In this document: positions 6,538 to 15,030 of the stretch, in pieces | How the letters are laid out: every line of letters begins with the position of its first letter | How positions within the stretch are numbered: position 1 is the stretch's first letter | IMG/VR virus record: IMGVR_UViG_3300017971_000001 | Coordinates: 181,277 to 245,276 of that record | Length of the DNA: 64,000 nucleotides | Direction: 5' to 3' (one strand) | Source: a virus | The notes under the pieces: model-generated | What the model saw: the letters and a program-made list of their open reading frames with translations, nothing else | The model's database searches: none | What the model was told of the DNA's origin: nothing | Made by a program: the position numbers and the translations under genes

Positions 6538-7373
6538 GCGACCGGAGGGAGAGGCAGGCAGAGCGGGTAGGGGACGAGGTCGGTCGACTCAAGGCCCTGC
6601 ACCGCCGCGGCGTCCTGCCGTTCTGGAAGCTCGAACTCCTCGCCTGGCTCGACTATGAGCCTGCGAAGGAACTGGCAGAAGCGCCGGGCGAAGTGCGACT
6701 CCTCGACGCGGCGGACCTCGTCGCTCCGAACTGGAGGATTCGAACTCGGATCTTTTCGGCTTATCTCGCAGGCGCCCTTGGTTGGTATGGGCGGAACATT
6801 TACGAGCCGAATTTGTTCAGCGCACTCGAGAGCGGCCTGCCGCGCGAATCGTTGGAGTATCCCCTCGAAGTTCTTCGATACGTCCAAGAGCAACTCATGG
6901 CGGTGACCTGGATTCGCTCCGAAGGGGCGGGGTTCTTTCCGGACGCCGATTACCTGATTTCGGAATTCCTCCGGGTCGTCGGCGAATCACCTCTGGTCGG
7001 TGCAGGCACCCTAGGTTCTTTCTTTAGAAATGTTGCACACCTGGTCTTGCTCGCACGGTCCGGTGCCCCCGGCTCCAGTCCTACTTACCCCTACCAACCC
7101 CTCGACAACGCCGCTTACCACGTTGTCGTCGCTCTGGAACTCGAGGAGGAGGGCCTTTTCGATCTCGGTGAGAGCACGATCGAGAACTTCGAACGGACTC
7201 GGATAGAAGTCGGCAGGGAAATGCTGGGCACGAACGAAGCAACGAGCCAAATGATCGCTCAGCACGGCCTTCAGCGAGTCGTCGCTCGCCGTATTCTCGA
7301 CAGGGCCGGCAAGGAGTTCCTGCTGAGTTGGTTCTTGGTGGACCGGGATCCCTGGCTTGAGAGGACGTCCTAA
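6534..7373 (+). CDS. helical-module protein, unknown function
   Basis: 279 residues, starting at GTG 6534 in a GTGA overlap with the preceding gene. The N-terminus has the family module with WKLELLAWLDYEPAKEL as its last part. The body is mostly predicted helix with hydrophobic patches around residues 75-95 and 155-175. It shares overall length, order and C-terminal style with its two neighbours, suggesting duplication. Function unknown. Confidence 0.7.
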   Translation: MSDRRERQAERVGDEVGRLKALHRRGVLPFWKLELLAWLDYEPAKELAEAPGEVRLLDAADLVAPNWRIRTRIFSAYLAGALGWYGRNIYEPNLFSALESGLPRESLEYPLEVLRYVQEQLMAVTWIRSEGAGFFPDADYLISEFLRVVGESPLVGAGTLGSFFRNVAHLVLLARSGAPGSSPTYPYQPLDNAAYHVVVALELEEEGLFDLGESTIENFERTRIEVGREMLGTNEATSQMIAQHGLQRVVARRILDRAGKEFLLSWFLVDRDPWLERTS

Positions 7374-8164
7374 TGGCCGACGCAGAGCTCAGGCGCGCGA
7401 AGCGCGAGGGTGGCGACGAGGCGGTCGCCGAGGTCATGAAGCGCCGCATGCGCGCCGGCGAGCTCGAGCCCTGGAAGGTCAAGTTGCTCTCGTGGCTCCA
7501 CTGCCGGCCTGCCATGCTGATCTACGAGCCAGGCTCTGGCGGCAGTCTGCTGGGTGAGATCTGGCGCCTGATCGGCGCCGAGGGTATCTCTCTCGAGAAG
7601 CCCTGGCCGACGACGGTGTTCTGCGCGGGACTCCTGACGGCGTTCGAGGATCTGATCCCTCAGCCTTCCGGTGAGCCTCGGGTCCAAGAGCTCGTGGAGA
7701 TCACAGCGGACCTTCGTCGATACTGCGCTGGCCAGGCGAGCGAAGGGGAATTGGTGTCCGTGCTGCCCACGGTTGCCGGACATGCCGCCCATTTCGAGTC
7801 GCACACCATTGCGCAGAGGTACGCCAGAGCGGTTATGCATGCGCTCGTAGCTGCGCAGGCTTCCAACTTCCCAGCCAGCAGCGCTCAGGCGAGAGAGTGC
7901 CTTGGCATGCTCTCAGACGCGTGCTACTACGCCTGGGAGTACTACACCGGCGACCCGGACGACTATTCTGAGTTCGCTCCGTTCGTTGAACTGCTCGACT
8001 CGACCTGCAAGGCGCACAACCCGGTCGACTACGTGGCCGTAGGGACGAGCGTCGACGAAGGAGGGCCTGGTTACTACTTCGACATGGACGTGATCTCCGA
8101 GTGCGCCTCGATCATGCTCTCCAGGATCGCCCGCGGCTTTGTTCACGATTGGTTGTTGCGTTAG
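7373..8164 (+). CDS. helical-module protein, unknown function
   Basis: 263 residues, ATG at 7373 overlapping the previous TAA by one base. The N-terminal module is clear (ELRRAKREGGDEA, then WKVKLLSWLHCRPAML). The remaining sequence is helical with several conserved-looking Trp and Tyr. Third member of the local triplet; function unknown. Confidence 0.7.
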   Translation: MADAELRRAKREGGDEAVAEVMKRRMRAGELEPWKVKLLSWLHCRPAMLIYEPGSGGSLLGEIWRLIGAEGISLEKPWPTTVFCAGLLTAFEDLIPQPSGEPRVQELVEITADLRRYCAGQASEGELVSVLPTVAGHAAHFESHTIAQRYARAVMHALVAAQASNFPASSAQARECLGMLSDACYYAWEYYTGDPDDYSEFAPFVELLDSTCKAHNPVDYVAVGTSVDEGGPGYYFDMDVISECASIMLSRIARGFVHDWLLR

Positions 8165-8191
8165 CCTGTAGGATCTCGCTATCCTGCACCC

Positions 8192-8731
8192 GTGAGACGT
8201 TGGTGCGCTGTCTGCAAATCCAGTAAGCACGACGCGAGCGAGTGCAAACGCGCGCGCGAGGTGATCGAGCGTAGGAAGAAGCGAGGCGGGAAGAATCGAG
8301 GCAGGAAGAGCGTCCTCGCAGAGGCCCGTCCTGAGCCCGCGGAGCCTTCACTCGAGCAAAGACTCAAAGAACTCGGACGTTCAGTCTCGAAGCTCAAGAC
8401 CCCAAAGAGGGAGTCCGCGACCTTCGCTGAGGTCGCAGAGAACGCCAGGTCTGAGAGCCGCTTCTTCCCCAGCTTCCTTGACGATCTGTTCAGCGGGACG
8501 CGCCTTCTTCCCGCCGGCGTTTTCCCTATCTCTTGGTTCAAGTGCGTTGGGGTCGTCGAGCGGTCGGACGAGGACTCACGCTACTACGACGAGAACACGC
8601 CGAAGTCGTCTTTGCGGGTCATGCTGAGCGACGACGATTTCGACACCCGGCTCCCGTTCTCGAGTTCTGGTTTCGGCTGGTCACCGTGCGGCGGAGGCTG
8701 GCGCAAGAACATGCACAGGAGCGATTTCTGA
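8192..8731 (+). CDS. CCHC zinc-knuckle protein
   Basis: 179 residues from GTG 8192. The first residues contain CAVCKSSKHDASEC, a C-x2-C-x4-H-x4-C knuckle of the retroviral nucleocapsid type, followed by an Arg/Lys-rich helix; together these suggest single-stranded nucleic-acid binding. The C-terminal half is Ser/Asp/Phe-rich and of unknown fold. The following 168 bases, between it and the convergent gene ending at 8900, hold no gene or convincing terminator. Confidence 0.65.
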   Translation: MRRWCAVCKSSKHDASECKRAREVIERRKKRGGKNRGRKSVLAEARPEPAEPSLEQRLKELGRSVSKLKTPKRESATFAEVAENARSESRFFPSFLDDLFSGTRLLPAGVFPISWFKCVGVVERSDEDSRYYDENTPKSSLRVMLSDDDFDTRLPFSSSGFGWSPCGGGWRKNMHRSDF

Positions 8732-8899
8732 CCCGCAGGAGAAGGGGGCGTAGTGGATACGCTTCGCTCTCCATTGGAGAGGGCCAGCGCTTCGCCTGGG
8801 GCTACGGACTCGCCGTGGGCGTCTTTCACCGCGTCCCCTCTGGACTCAGGTCGTGCGGCCTGGGTCAGAAGTTCGCTTGGGGGAGAGGGGACAGCGAGC

Positions 8900-9604
8900 T
8901 TATTTCTCCGTTATCTTCCGCACGAGCTCGAGCACGCCCTTCTTGTCAGCGAATCCGTAGGTCTTGATCTTGCCGCGGCGCTTGCGGCCCATGCTCTCGA
9001 CCATGGCCTCCATGAAGGCCTCTTGGCCGCTGCCGCTATCGTCGCCGGACTTCCAGTTCTCGCCCGCTTCGCGCAGCGGTCGTGCAGGCAGCTGGTGCTT
9101 GACGACGAACCCGTTGTCGATCGTGTGGATCACGACGCGAGACGGGCAGTCCTCGACCGACTCCGGGATCACGCCGCCCGAGTTGAACGCTCCGACCAGC
9201 CCGGCAGGCCCGGCAGGCCCGATCACGGCGACGGTCTCCTCAGACTCGATCTTGACGATCTCGTCCAGAGAGTCGCTCAGGGTCTTGAGGAGTTCGATCT
9301 GGTCGCTGTAAAGTTCGACCTTCCGCACGCGCTTGGCGAAGACCGTCTGGGGGTCGTCGCTCAGCGCTTTCCCGACCTTGCACTGCGCCGCTCCCTGAGC
9401 CTCTCTGGCGGCCGTGACGGCCTCGCTCTCGCTGTAGTCAAACTCGCAGACCTCGCCTTCTTCGCCCTCTGCCCAACTGGGGGCCGGCAGGGGAAACGTT
9501 TGAGCCCGAAGGAGCGACCGGCCGAGCTCCCCTTCGATCTTCACGAGGTGGAAGCGGTCGAGGAAGTTGGCGTTTTCTCCGAGGTGGATCGTGACCGTGT
9601 TCAA
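8900..9604 (-). CDS. unknown protein with a short collagen-like GPAGPAG run
   Basis: 234 residues, apparently starting at TTG 9604, three bases after the upstream gene's stop. It has a beta-rich first half (residues 1-75), a coiled segment, a short GPAGPAG stretch near residue 135 and a Lys-rich C-terminus. It is the last gene of the long minus-strand unit. No family recognised. Confidence 0.6.
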   Translation of the reverse strand: MNTVTIHLGENANFLDRFHLVKIEGELGRSLLRAQTFPLPAPSWAEGEEGEVCEFDYSESEAVTAAREAQGAAQCKVGKALSDDPQTVFAKRVRKVELYSDQIELLKTLSDSLDEIVKIESEETVAVIGPAGPAGLVGAFNSGGVIPESVEDCPSRVVIHTIDNGFVVKHQLPARPLREAGENWKSGDDSGSGQEAFMEAMVESMGRKRRGKIKTYGFADKKGVLELVRKITEK

Positions 9605-9607
9605 GGC

Positions 9608-10321
9608 TCAGCCCACCAAGATCTTGGCCGCGAGGCCGGCGACGGTCGCCCAGAGCAGGACTTCGCGACGCTCGGCGACGGCGTTGATCGTCCAGGCAGT
9701 CCTGTCCTTGATCTTGTCGATCAGGCGATTGGGGGCCTCGGTCGTCAGCACGCCGGCGGGGATCAGGTGTCGGTTTCCCTTGCGGTCTTCGCAGACCCAG
9801 CAGTCCTTGAGCGTGACCATGCGGTAGTGGTTCTTCTTGCCGTTGGGCTCAAGGATCGGGAACTCAGCGCCGTGAGGGTGCTGATACTTCTCGACGAGCT
9901 TGAAGGGGCCCTCACCGGCGATCCCGGCCCAGACGGTCATACCGACCTGAAGGCGCTCGCTCTTCTCCTCGGGTTCGACCGGAGCCTCAGCCGGAGTCTC
10001 AGCCGGAACCTTCGTCGCCGTGTTCTGCGACGCGGGTCCCTGGAGCCACCGGTGACGCTCGCTCTTAGGCGCTCCGCCCAGCGAGTAGGTCTGGCCGGCC
10101 CGTTGAGTCTCGCTGATCGAGAAGGCCGGCGGGCCGGAAAACCCGCTCGGATACGACTCCTTCGGGAAGCTGGCCTTGGGCTGCCCACGCGCTCCGAGCT
10201 CCGAACGTCGGGCCTGATAGGCCTCTTCGTTTGCTCGTTCACGTCCCTGGTCGCGCTCGGCCTTGTGGGACTCCCAGGACGGGCCGCCGCGATAGCCGCC
10301 CTCAAACGCAAACTCCGTCAT
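9608..10321 (-). CDS. unknown protein with possible C-terminal membrane helix
   Basis: 237 residues; ATG 10321 has GGAG five bases upstream. The first 110 residues are charged, Gly/Pro-rich and probably disordered; residues 125-200 look like a small beta domain (LQVGMTVWAG, then HYRMVTLKDCWVCED with a Cys); the last 22 residues (around LLWATVAGLAAKILVG) could form a membrane helix. The C-terminal-anchor layout resembles the virion membrane proteins at 34-39 kb. Confidence 0.6.
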   Translation of the reverse strand: MTEFAFEGGYRGGPSWESHKAERDQGRERANEEAYQARRSELGARGQPKASFPKESYPSGFSGPPAFSISETQRAGQTYSLGGAPKSERHRWLQGPASQNTATKVPAETPAEAPVEPEEKSERLQVGMTVWAGIAGEGPFKLVEKYQHPHGAEFPILEPNGKKNHYRMVTLKDCWVCEDRKGNRHLIPAGVLTTEAPNRLIDKIKDRTAWTINAVAERREVLLWATVAGLAAKILVG

Positions 10322-10395
10322 GCGATCTCCTCACCGCGGCGCCGGGGCCGCAGTCGCGAGTGTACGACGAAAAGCGGAAGTGAGAATGTCTAGCG

Positions 10396-10809
10396 CTAGC
10401 GATTCAGCCGCTCGAAGAGCTCGTCCGGATCATTGAGAACTCGTTCTGCGGACTCGTAGGGGCTGAGGATATCGAGGTCTCCGTCCCATTGGGACTGGGC
10501 CAGCAGGACCTTGCCCAGCATGAGGTCGAAGGACTCGACCTCCCACCCCAGTTCCTCTTCAACGACTTCCCAGGGAGCGTCCTGCATTTCCTCGCCGGCG
10601 TAGTCCTTGAAAAAAGTGTTGACGTGGTCCAGCCAGTCCTGGGGATTCTCTCCACCCCAGACCTGGAGCTCTCCCCCCGCGTCACGGTAGTTAACCAGCA
10701 GGCGAGGCCTGAGGTCGAACTGAGCAAGGAACTCAAGCAGGAGACCTGGTTCGTTGCGTAGGATCGCGCTAGCGCGACTCAGGATCTCGTCAGGACTCAT
10801 GCGGCTCAC
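10396..10809 (-). CDS. unknown acidic protein
   Basis: 137 residues, acidic, alternating helix and strand, with many Trp, Leu and Glu. GTG 10809 overlaps the previous stop in a GTGA pattern; ATG 10800 is an alternative. No motif recognised. A 74-base gap separates it from the next gene. Confidence 0.6.
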   Translation of the reverse strand: MSRMSPDEILSRASAILRNEPGLLLEFLAQFDLRPRLLVNYRDAGGELQVWGGENPQDWLDHVNTFFKDYAGEEMQDAPWEVVEEELGWEVESFDLMLGKVLLAQSQWDGDLDILSPYESAERVLNDPDELFERLNR

Positions 10810-11696
10810 AGGCCCAGCCTTCCCAGCGCGCCTTCGACGCTTGCGCGCAGCTTCTCTCGCTGCTGTTCGAGTTCATTCGCGGCTCGCTCGAGCGCTTGTT
10901 GCTTGCGCTCCAGAATGTCGAGCTCGCGCGAAATGTTGGTCGTGCTGATTTCCTTCTGAGCGACCTGCATGGCGGCGGGGTGTTCAGCGACCCAGTCGGA
11001 AATGAATTCGGCGAGCGGCTCTTCGATTATGTCCCGAATTCGATTTTCAAGGTCTCGAGCTCGAGGGGGCCGGCGGCCGTGGAATTCGACCGAGAGCCCT
11101 CGCTCCATTCCGTAGAGCCCACCGAGGTATTCGACGGATCCGTCTGGGTGGACGACGAGCGCCGCCTTGCCGAACGCCTCCCAGAACTTTCCGCGGCCGC
11201 GACGCGCGCCGAGGGGCTCCCCGCGAGGGCATATGCTGTAGCTGAACGACGCCTTGCGAATCACCTGCCCTTGCCGTCCGGAGAGCGAAGAGTTGACCGG
11301 AAGCGACTCGACCACAGGAGGGTCGACGTGATCGATTCCGGCAGAGACTTCCGTTTGCTCTTCGTAGGGGTCTCGTTCGTACTTGGTGCCCGCGTTGTAG
11401 AGAGCGAGGTTGCCGACCTGAACGTAGACCACGTCGCTCGTGACGGGAACAATGCAGAGCCCTGGAGAGGGCCCTTCCGGGTTCCATTCGTAGTCGATCG
11501 GGTAGGACTGCAAAGCGTTGATCGTGACGTTGGGCTTTCCCCAGTAGCCCGTCATGTAGCTTGGCATTTCTCCTTCGACGTCGCCGCGGCGAATGAGTTC
11601 GTGTGCCAGCGCTTCAGCGGCCGCTGCGTCTCCGGCGCGGACCATGCGCGCCATGTCGCGGAGTCGCTCGTCGCTGGGGTTGTGTCGATAGCTCAT
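10806..11696 (-). CDS. helical-module protein with C-terminal coiled coil
   Basis: 296 residues. The N-terminus carries an RHNP motif and the module DERLRDMARMVRAGDAAA. A middle beta-rich domain (residues 55-215) precedes a coiled coil of about 50 residues (ISRELDILERKQQALERA). Overlaps neighbours at both ends by 4 bases. The module, central domain and coiled coil suggest an assembly protein, but the function is unknown. Confidence 0.65.
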   Translation of the reverse strand: MSYRHNPSDERLRDMARMVRAGDAAAAEALAHELIRRGDVEGEMPSYMTGYWGKPNVTINALQSYPIDYEWNPEGPSPGLCIVPVTSDVVYVQVGNLALYNAGTKYERDPYEEQTEVSAGIDHVDPPVVESLPVNSSLSGRQGQVIRKASFSYSICPRGEPLGARRGRGKFWEAFGKAALVVHPDGSVEYLGGLYGMERGLSVEFHGRRPPRARDLENRIRDIIEEPLAEFISDWVAEHPAAMQVAQKEISTTNISRELDILERKQQALERAANELEQQREKLRASVEGALGRLGL

Positions 11697-11920
11697 GAAA
11701 ACCTCGTGCTCCGGCCGGGGGAAGCCCCTCCACCGAAGCAGGATCGTATCCGAGGGCGCCGCCTGATCCTTGCTCGACTTTCCTGTATGAGCTCGAGCAG
11801 CGCCTTTCGGCGCCTTGAGCGAGTCACTCGACAGATTCCGCAGCCCTTGTATTGAGGGAGCGCGAGCGGCTCTTTGCAGGCTGAGCAGGTTGCGATTTTG
11901 AATGTTGGGTCAGCGCTCAC
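11693..11920 (-). CDS. small zinc-ribbon-like protein
   Basis: 75 residues from GTG 11920, which overlaps the upstream TGA. Two Cys pairs (CSAC, then CGIC about 15 residues later) form a probable zinc ribbon, followed by an Arg-rich helix and tail. The start/stop overlaps at both ends support it being real. Probably nucleic-acid binding. Confidence 0.55.
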   Translation of the reverse strand: MSADPTFKIATCSACKEPLALPQYKGCGICRVTRSRRRKALLELIQESRARIRRRPRIRSCFGGGASPGRSTRFS

Positions 11921-12366
11921 TGGATCTCCGGGTGTTCGTTGTCCCACCATTGGACCTGGAATTCCCAGTCGTCGTAGACCAACTCGTCGTCGAGGTCGTA
12001 GGGGAAGCTATTGAAGTCAATGTCCCCGTGTCTTTCAACGTACTCTTTCGCGAATCTGAGCACTTCGCGAGCCTCTCTGGACGAGAAGCCGCCGATCGTG
12101 TTGGCGTAAGCGTAGTCGACGACCTGATAGGCGCGCCCTCCGTCCCAGGACTCGATCTCCTCGATCTCGAAGCGGCCGTCCGGAGGCCGGAAACCTCGCC
12201 GCTCGCGGTAGTCGGGCGGAAGGTAAACGATTCGGCTGCGAACCTGGTGCGCCTTGTCCCATTCGTCCTGACGTTCGAGTTCGAGCGCATACGCTTCTCC
12301 GAGCTCGCGCGATCGATCGCCGGCGAGCCATTGGCGCTCCAAGTTACGCAGGCGCTTGTCGCTCAA
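11917..12366 (-). CDS. helical-module protein (149 residues)
   Basis: The best start is TTG 12366, in a TTGA overlap with the upstream gene, because it puts SDKRLRNLERQWLAGD at the N-terminus just as in its relatives; the longer in-frame extension lies inside the previous gene. The rest is acidic with many Asp, Trp and Tyr. Function unknown. Confidence 0.6.
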   Translation of the reverse strand: MSDKRLRNLERQWLAGDRSRELGEAYALELERQDEWDKAHQVRSRIVYLPPDYRERRGFRPPDGRFEIEEIESWDGGRAYQVVDYAYANTIGGFSSREAREVLRFAKEYVERHGDIDFNSFPYDLDDELVYDDWEFQVQWWDNEHPEIQ

Positions 12367-14051
12367 AACAACGAGTCCCCGAGATCGTGCCCTTCCTTCC
12401 AGGCCTGGCGCATGCCTCCCGCGGGCGCCTCGGCAACGATCTCGAGCGTTTCGAGGAGCCCGTCCCGACTCTTGCGCTGAACGCGGATTTCGTCCAGCCA
12501 CTCGAGTTCGAGCCAGGGAAGCGGGATCGGCATGTCGATTTCTACTCGGTCGCCGCTCGGCTCAGGCATGTAGACGCTCCGCGTTACCGGGTCTTCGATT
12601 CGGAAGACGCCGAGCGTGACTTGGTGCTCGTCCGGGCGGACCTGAGAGAGGTCCGGTGCCATTCCTGGCAGTGGGCGAAGGGAGTCGTAGTGACTCGAGC
12701 CAGCGTATCCGTTGGGGAAGACGAAGCGCAGCGTCTCCAGAACGAGATCGCCGGCGCGTGGAATGGGGTGGGACCCCCATGCGCCCCTGCGCTCCATAGC
12801 CGCCATGCCCATGCGGAAACTTCCGGGGGCGAGGTACTCACGAATGGCGAGATCGGGCTCAGGGATCATGCCCTTGCGCACGTCGATCAGGTTCTGCAGC
12901 GCCTTCTCGCGCAGGGCGGCGGGCAGCTGGTCGAAGACGGGCGCGAACTGCGTCGTCAGTCGAGTCAGGCGCTCGATCGCGTCCGGGTCACCTGCCGCGG
13001 CCGCGCGCTCGAGCTCGCGAAGTCGGCGGTCGCCTCGCTCGGGATTGCGTCGCTTGCGACGCCGGCGGCGGAGCGGGTTGTTGCTGTAGGCGTGCTTCTT
13101 GCACTTCTTCTTGTACTTCTCCAGGCGAGCGCACATGGGGCACTCGGCGGGGGTCATGGAGGTAATCTCTCTTCGCTTCGGAGGGAGCGCGCCGGGTCCG
13201 ACGCTCCCGCGACTCTCTCCAAGCCACGCCAGCAGCAACCGCTCCATGACCTCCATGACCTGGTTGACCGAGAGGCCGATCGACGTGCCTCCGAAGCAGG
13301 GCGGGAAATGAACTCCTCCGCAGACTCCGCATTCGTGGTTTGGGTCGAAATATTCGACGTCTACGTCGAGTGGATCAAAGTCTTCGTCGAATCGATCTTC
13401 CTCGAACTCTTCAATGCTGACTTCGTCAATCTTGTTGGCCATGATCAAAGCGGCCCAAACCAGGAGATCGTAAGGCCCGATCGAGACGTAGTAGTGAGGA
13501 GGGATTTCCTGATAGGGCTCGTCCTCGCTGGAAGCGATCTGGATCAGAAGATCGGCCTGCTGGATCACGCCCTCAAAGCTGTTCGCCATGTTGAAGACGT
13601 TTGCGCGGCTCAGCCCTCGACCTGAGAGATAGTGCCGCCCCCAGTCGCTGTCGAGGATCGTAGGAATGACGAGCTCGACGTCCGAGATCGTGTGAAGCTC
13701 GATCATGGGGAGTTCGAACAGGGTCTTGCACCACTGGTTGAATTCTCGATTTCCCCAGGCTGGGTCATGGTCGAAATCGTAAAGCGCTCCTACGGTCCCC
13801 ATGCGGTCAGAGCTCTGAAGCGAGCGGACGGCACTGCGCACGAATTCGATCAGTCGGGCGCCGCCTGCGTCCTGCCCGGCGAGCTCGGCGAGGCTATGAC
13901 TACGGTTCGTTCTTGGGGTCCTGCCCGCGGCGGCGAGGAGTCGCTCGTATTCTTCCTGAGCTTCAGGGTCCCCCAGCGCTGCCGCCCGGCGCACGCGCTC
14001 GATCCGCTCGTCCAGACCTGCATTGCGCCGGTATCCGTAATAGCGCCTCAC
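12363..14051 (-). CDS. large protein with two helical modules and zinc-type cysteines
   Basis: 562 residues from GTG 14051. One module lies at the N-terminus (LDERIERVRRAAALGDPEA) and a second in the middle (GDRRLRELERAAAAGDPDA), the latter preceded by an Arg-rich linker with RRNP. Between them are two Cys clusters, CGVCGGVHFPPC and CPMCARLEKYKKKC, probable zinc sites. The double module suggests a fusion of two ancestral family genes. Function unknown. Confidence 0.65.
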   Translation of the reverse strand: MRRYYGYRRNAGLDERIERVRRAAALGDPEAQEEYERLLAAAGRTPRTNRSHSLAELAGQDAGGARLIEFVRSAVRSLQSSDRMGTVGALYDFDHDPAWGNREFNQWCKTLFELPMIELHTISDVELVIPTILDSDWGRHYLSGRGLSRANVFNMANSFEGVIQQADLLIQIASSEDEPYQEIPPHYYVSIGPYDLLVWAALIMANKIDEVSIEEFEEDRFDEDFDPLDVDVEYFDPNHECGVCGGVHFPPCFGGTSIGLSVNQVMEVMERLLLAWLGESRGSVGPGALPPKRREITSMTPAECPMCARLEKYKKKCKKHAYSNNPLRRRRRKRRNPERGDRRLRELERAAAAGDPDAIERLTRLTTQFAPVFDQLPAALREKALQNLIDVRKGMIPEPDLAIREYLAPGSFRMGMAAMERRGAWGSHPIPRAGDLVLETLRFVFPNGYAGSSHYDSLRPLPGMAPDLSQVRPDEHQVTLGVFRIEDPVTRSVYMPEPSGDRVEIDMPIPLPWLELEWLDEIRVQRKSRDGLLETLEIVAEAPAGGMRQAWKEGHDLGDSLF

Positions 14052-14353
14052 GACCGCGCCTTTTCCAACTGCTTCTGCAGCTTGTCGATCTCACGCTCGA
14101 GCTTCTTGGCCTGCTTGGCCTGCTCGTCCTTGCGGGCCTTGCGCCGCTCGCCGACCTTTTCGACCGCGCAGGTCACGCCGCGGACGCCCTTGCCGAGCTT
14201 GTAGCCAATGAAGACGCCGAGCAGTCCGCCGATCAGAATGGCCGGGAGGGTCGGAATCAGGTTGACGCTGAAGGCGTCTCCGACGAACCCATTGATCCCA
14301 GAGGGCTGTTGCTGGGGCTGAGGCGCTGGTTGCTGAGGGACGGTGTAGTACAT
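14048..14353 (-). CDS. single-TM protein with coiled-coil tail
   Basis: 101 residues: a Pro/Gln-rich start, one membrane helix at about residues 33-52 (LPAILIGGLLGVFIGYKLG), then a Lys/Glu coiled coil to the end. It overlaps the next gene by 4 bases. The layout is compatible with a spanin-like or virion membrane protein; it cannot be told which. Confidence 0.6.
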   Translation of the reverse strand: MYYTVPQQPAPQPQQQPSGINGFVGDAFSVNLIPTLPAILIGGLLGVFIGYKLGKGVRGVTCAVEKVGERRKARKDEQAKQAKKLEREIDKLQKQLEKARS

Positions 14354-14357
14354 GGAG

Positions 14358-14885
14358 CTATCCGTGCATGGCGGCCAGGAGGAGCTCGACCACTTCGTCC
14401 GTAGGGTGGTGAGGCGTGAGCTCGTCTTGGTAGTTCTCGACGACTCTCTCTATTGTCTCTGAATCTCCCTGGGCTTCCAGCAGGTCCCTTGCAAGCAGGA
14501 GGCCGAGCCAGGCCCGCGCGAGTGTGACGAAACGCAGGCGTTGCTCTGGGTCCAGTGCCTCCGCGCCCGTCAAGTCGGCTCCGCTGGCCTCCCAGTGGCT
14601 TTCTGCTTGGACAATAACGCTGTCCGCCAGGACGAACGTTAGATCGAACAGCTGCCGGAAAGCAGCCCTTTGGAGGGCGGGGCTCCGTCGGAACAGTTCG
14701 CCGAGTGCTTCGATCGCGGGTCGCTTGTAGGCATGGTCGATCCGAGCTCGGTCGAACATGCCCAGCGGGATCTCTTCGCCGCGTCCGGCCAGGATCATGC
14801 CCTGGACGTACATGTCGAGCGCGTCCTGATCGCCGGCGTTGGCCTCGCGATAGAGCTCCTGAAGCACCTCGTCACGACTGCTCAT
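14358..14885 (-). CDS. divergent helical-module protein
   Basis: 175 residues. The start VLQELYREANAGDQDALDMY is a divergent copy of the module; the remainder is almost all helix with Leu/Ala-rich repeats. It overlaps the small zinc protein upstream by 14 bases. Function unknown. Confidence 0.6.
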   Translation of the reverse strand: MSSRDEVLQELYREANAGDQDALDMYVQGMILAGRGEEIPLGMFDRARIDHAYKRPAIEALGELFRRSPALQRAAFRQLFDLTFVLADSVIVQAESHWEASGADLTGAEALDPEQRLRFVTLARAWLGLLLARDLLEAQGDSETIERVVENYQDELTPHHPTDEVVELLLAAMHG

Positions 14886-15030
14886 GGTCGTCCTTGGGTT
14901 CGTCGTGAATGAAGGATTGGCAGGAAGGGCACCACAGCAACCACAATCGGGACCCGCTCTCCTTCTCCCAAGCTGGCTTGAGCTCGGGCTTGAATCCGCA
15001 GGCGTCGCAGGGCTCGAAAAGGGGGATCAT
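14872..15030 (-). CDS. 52-residue zinc-ribbon protein
   Basis: A short frame from ATG 15030 to TGA 14872. Two CxxC pairs (CDAC at residues 8-11, CPSC at 34-37) about 22 residues apart form a classic zinc ribbon, and an acidic C-terminus follows. The ATG overlaps the TGA of the upstream gene (ATGA), and it fills the otherwise empty space between two genes, which supports it being real. Confidence 0.6.
   Translation of the reverse strand: MIPLFEPCDACGFKPELKPAWEKESGSRLWLLWCPSCQSFIHDEPKDDHEQS

Noticed and set aside
8753-10393. 546-codon open frame on the + strand
   Set aside because: It is antisense to three minus-strand genes with good starts, overlaps and sensible composition; long antisense frames are common at this GC.
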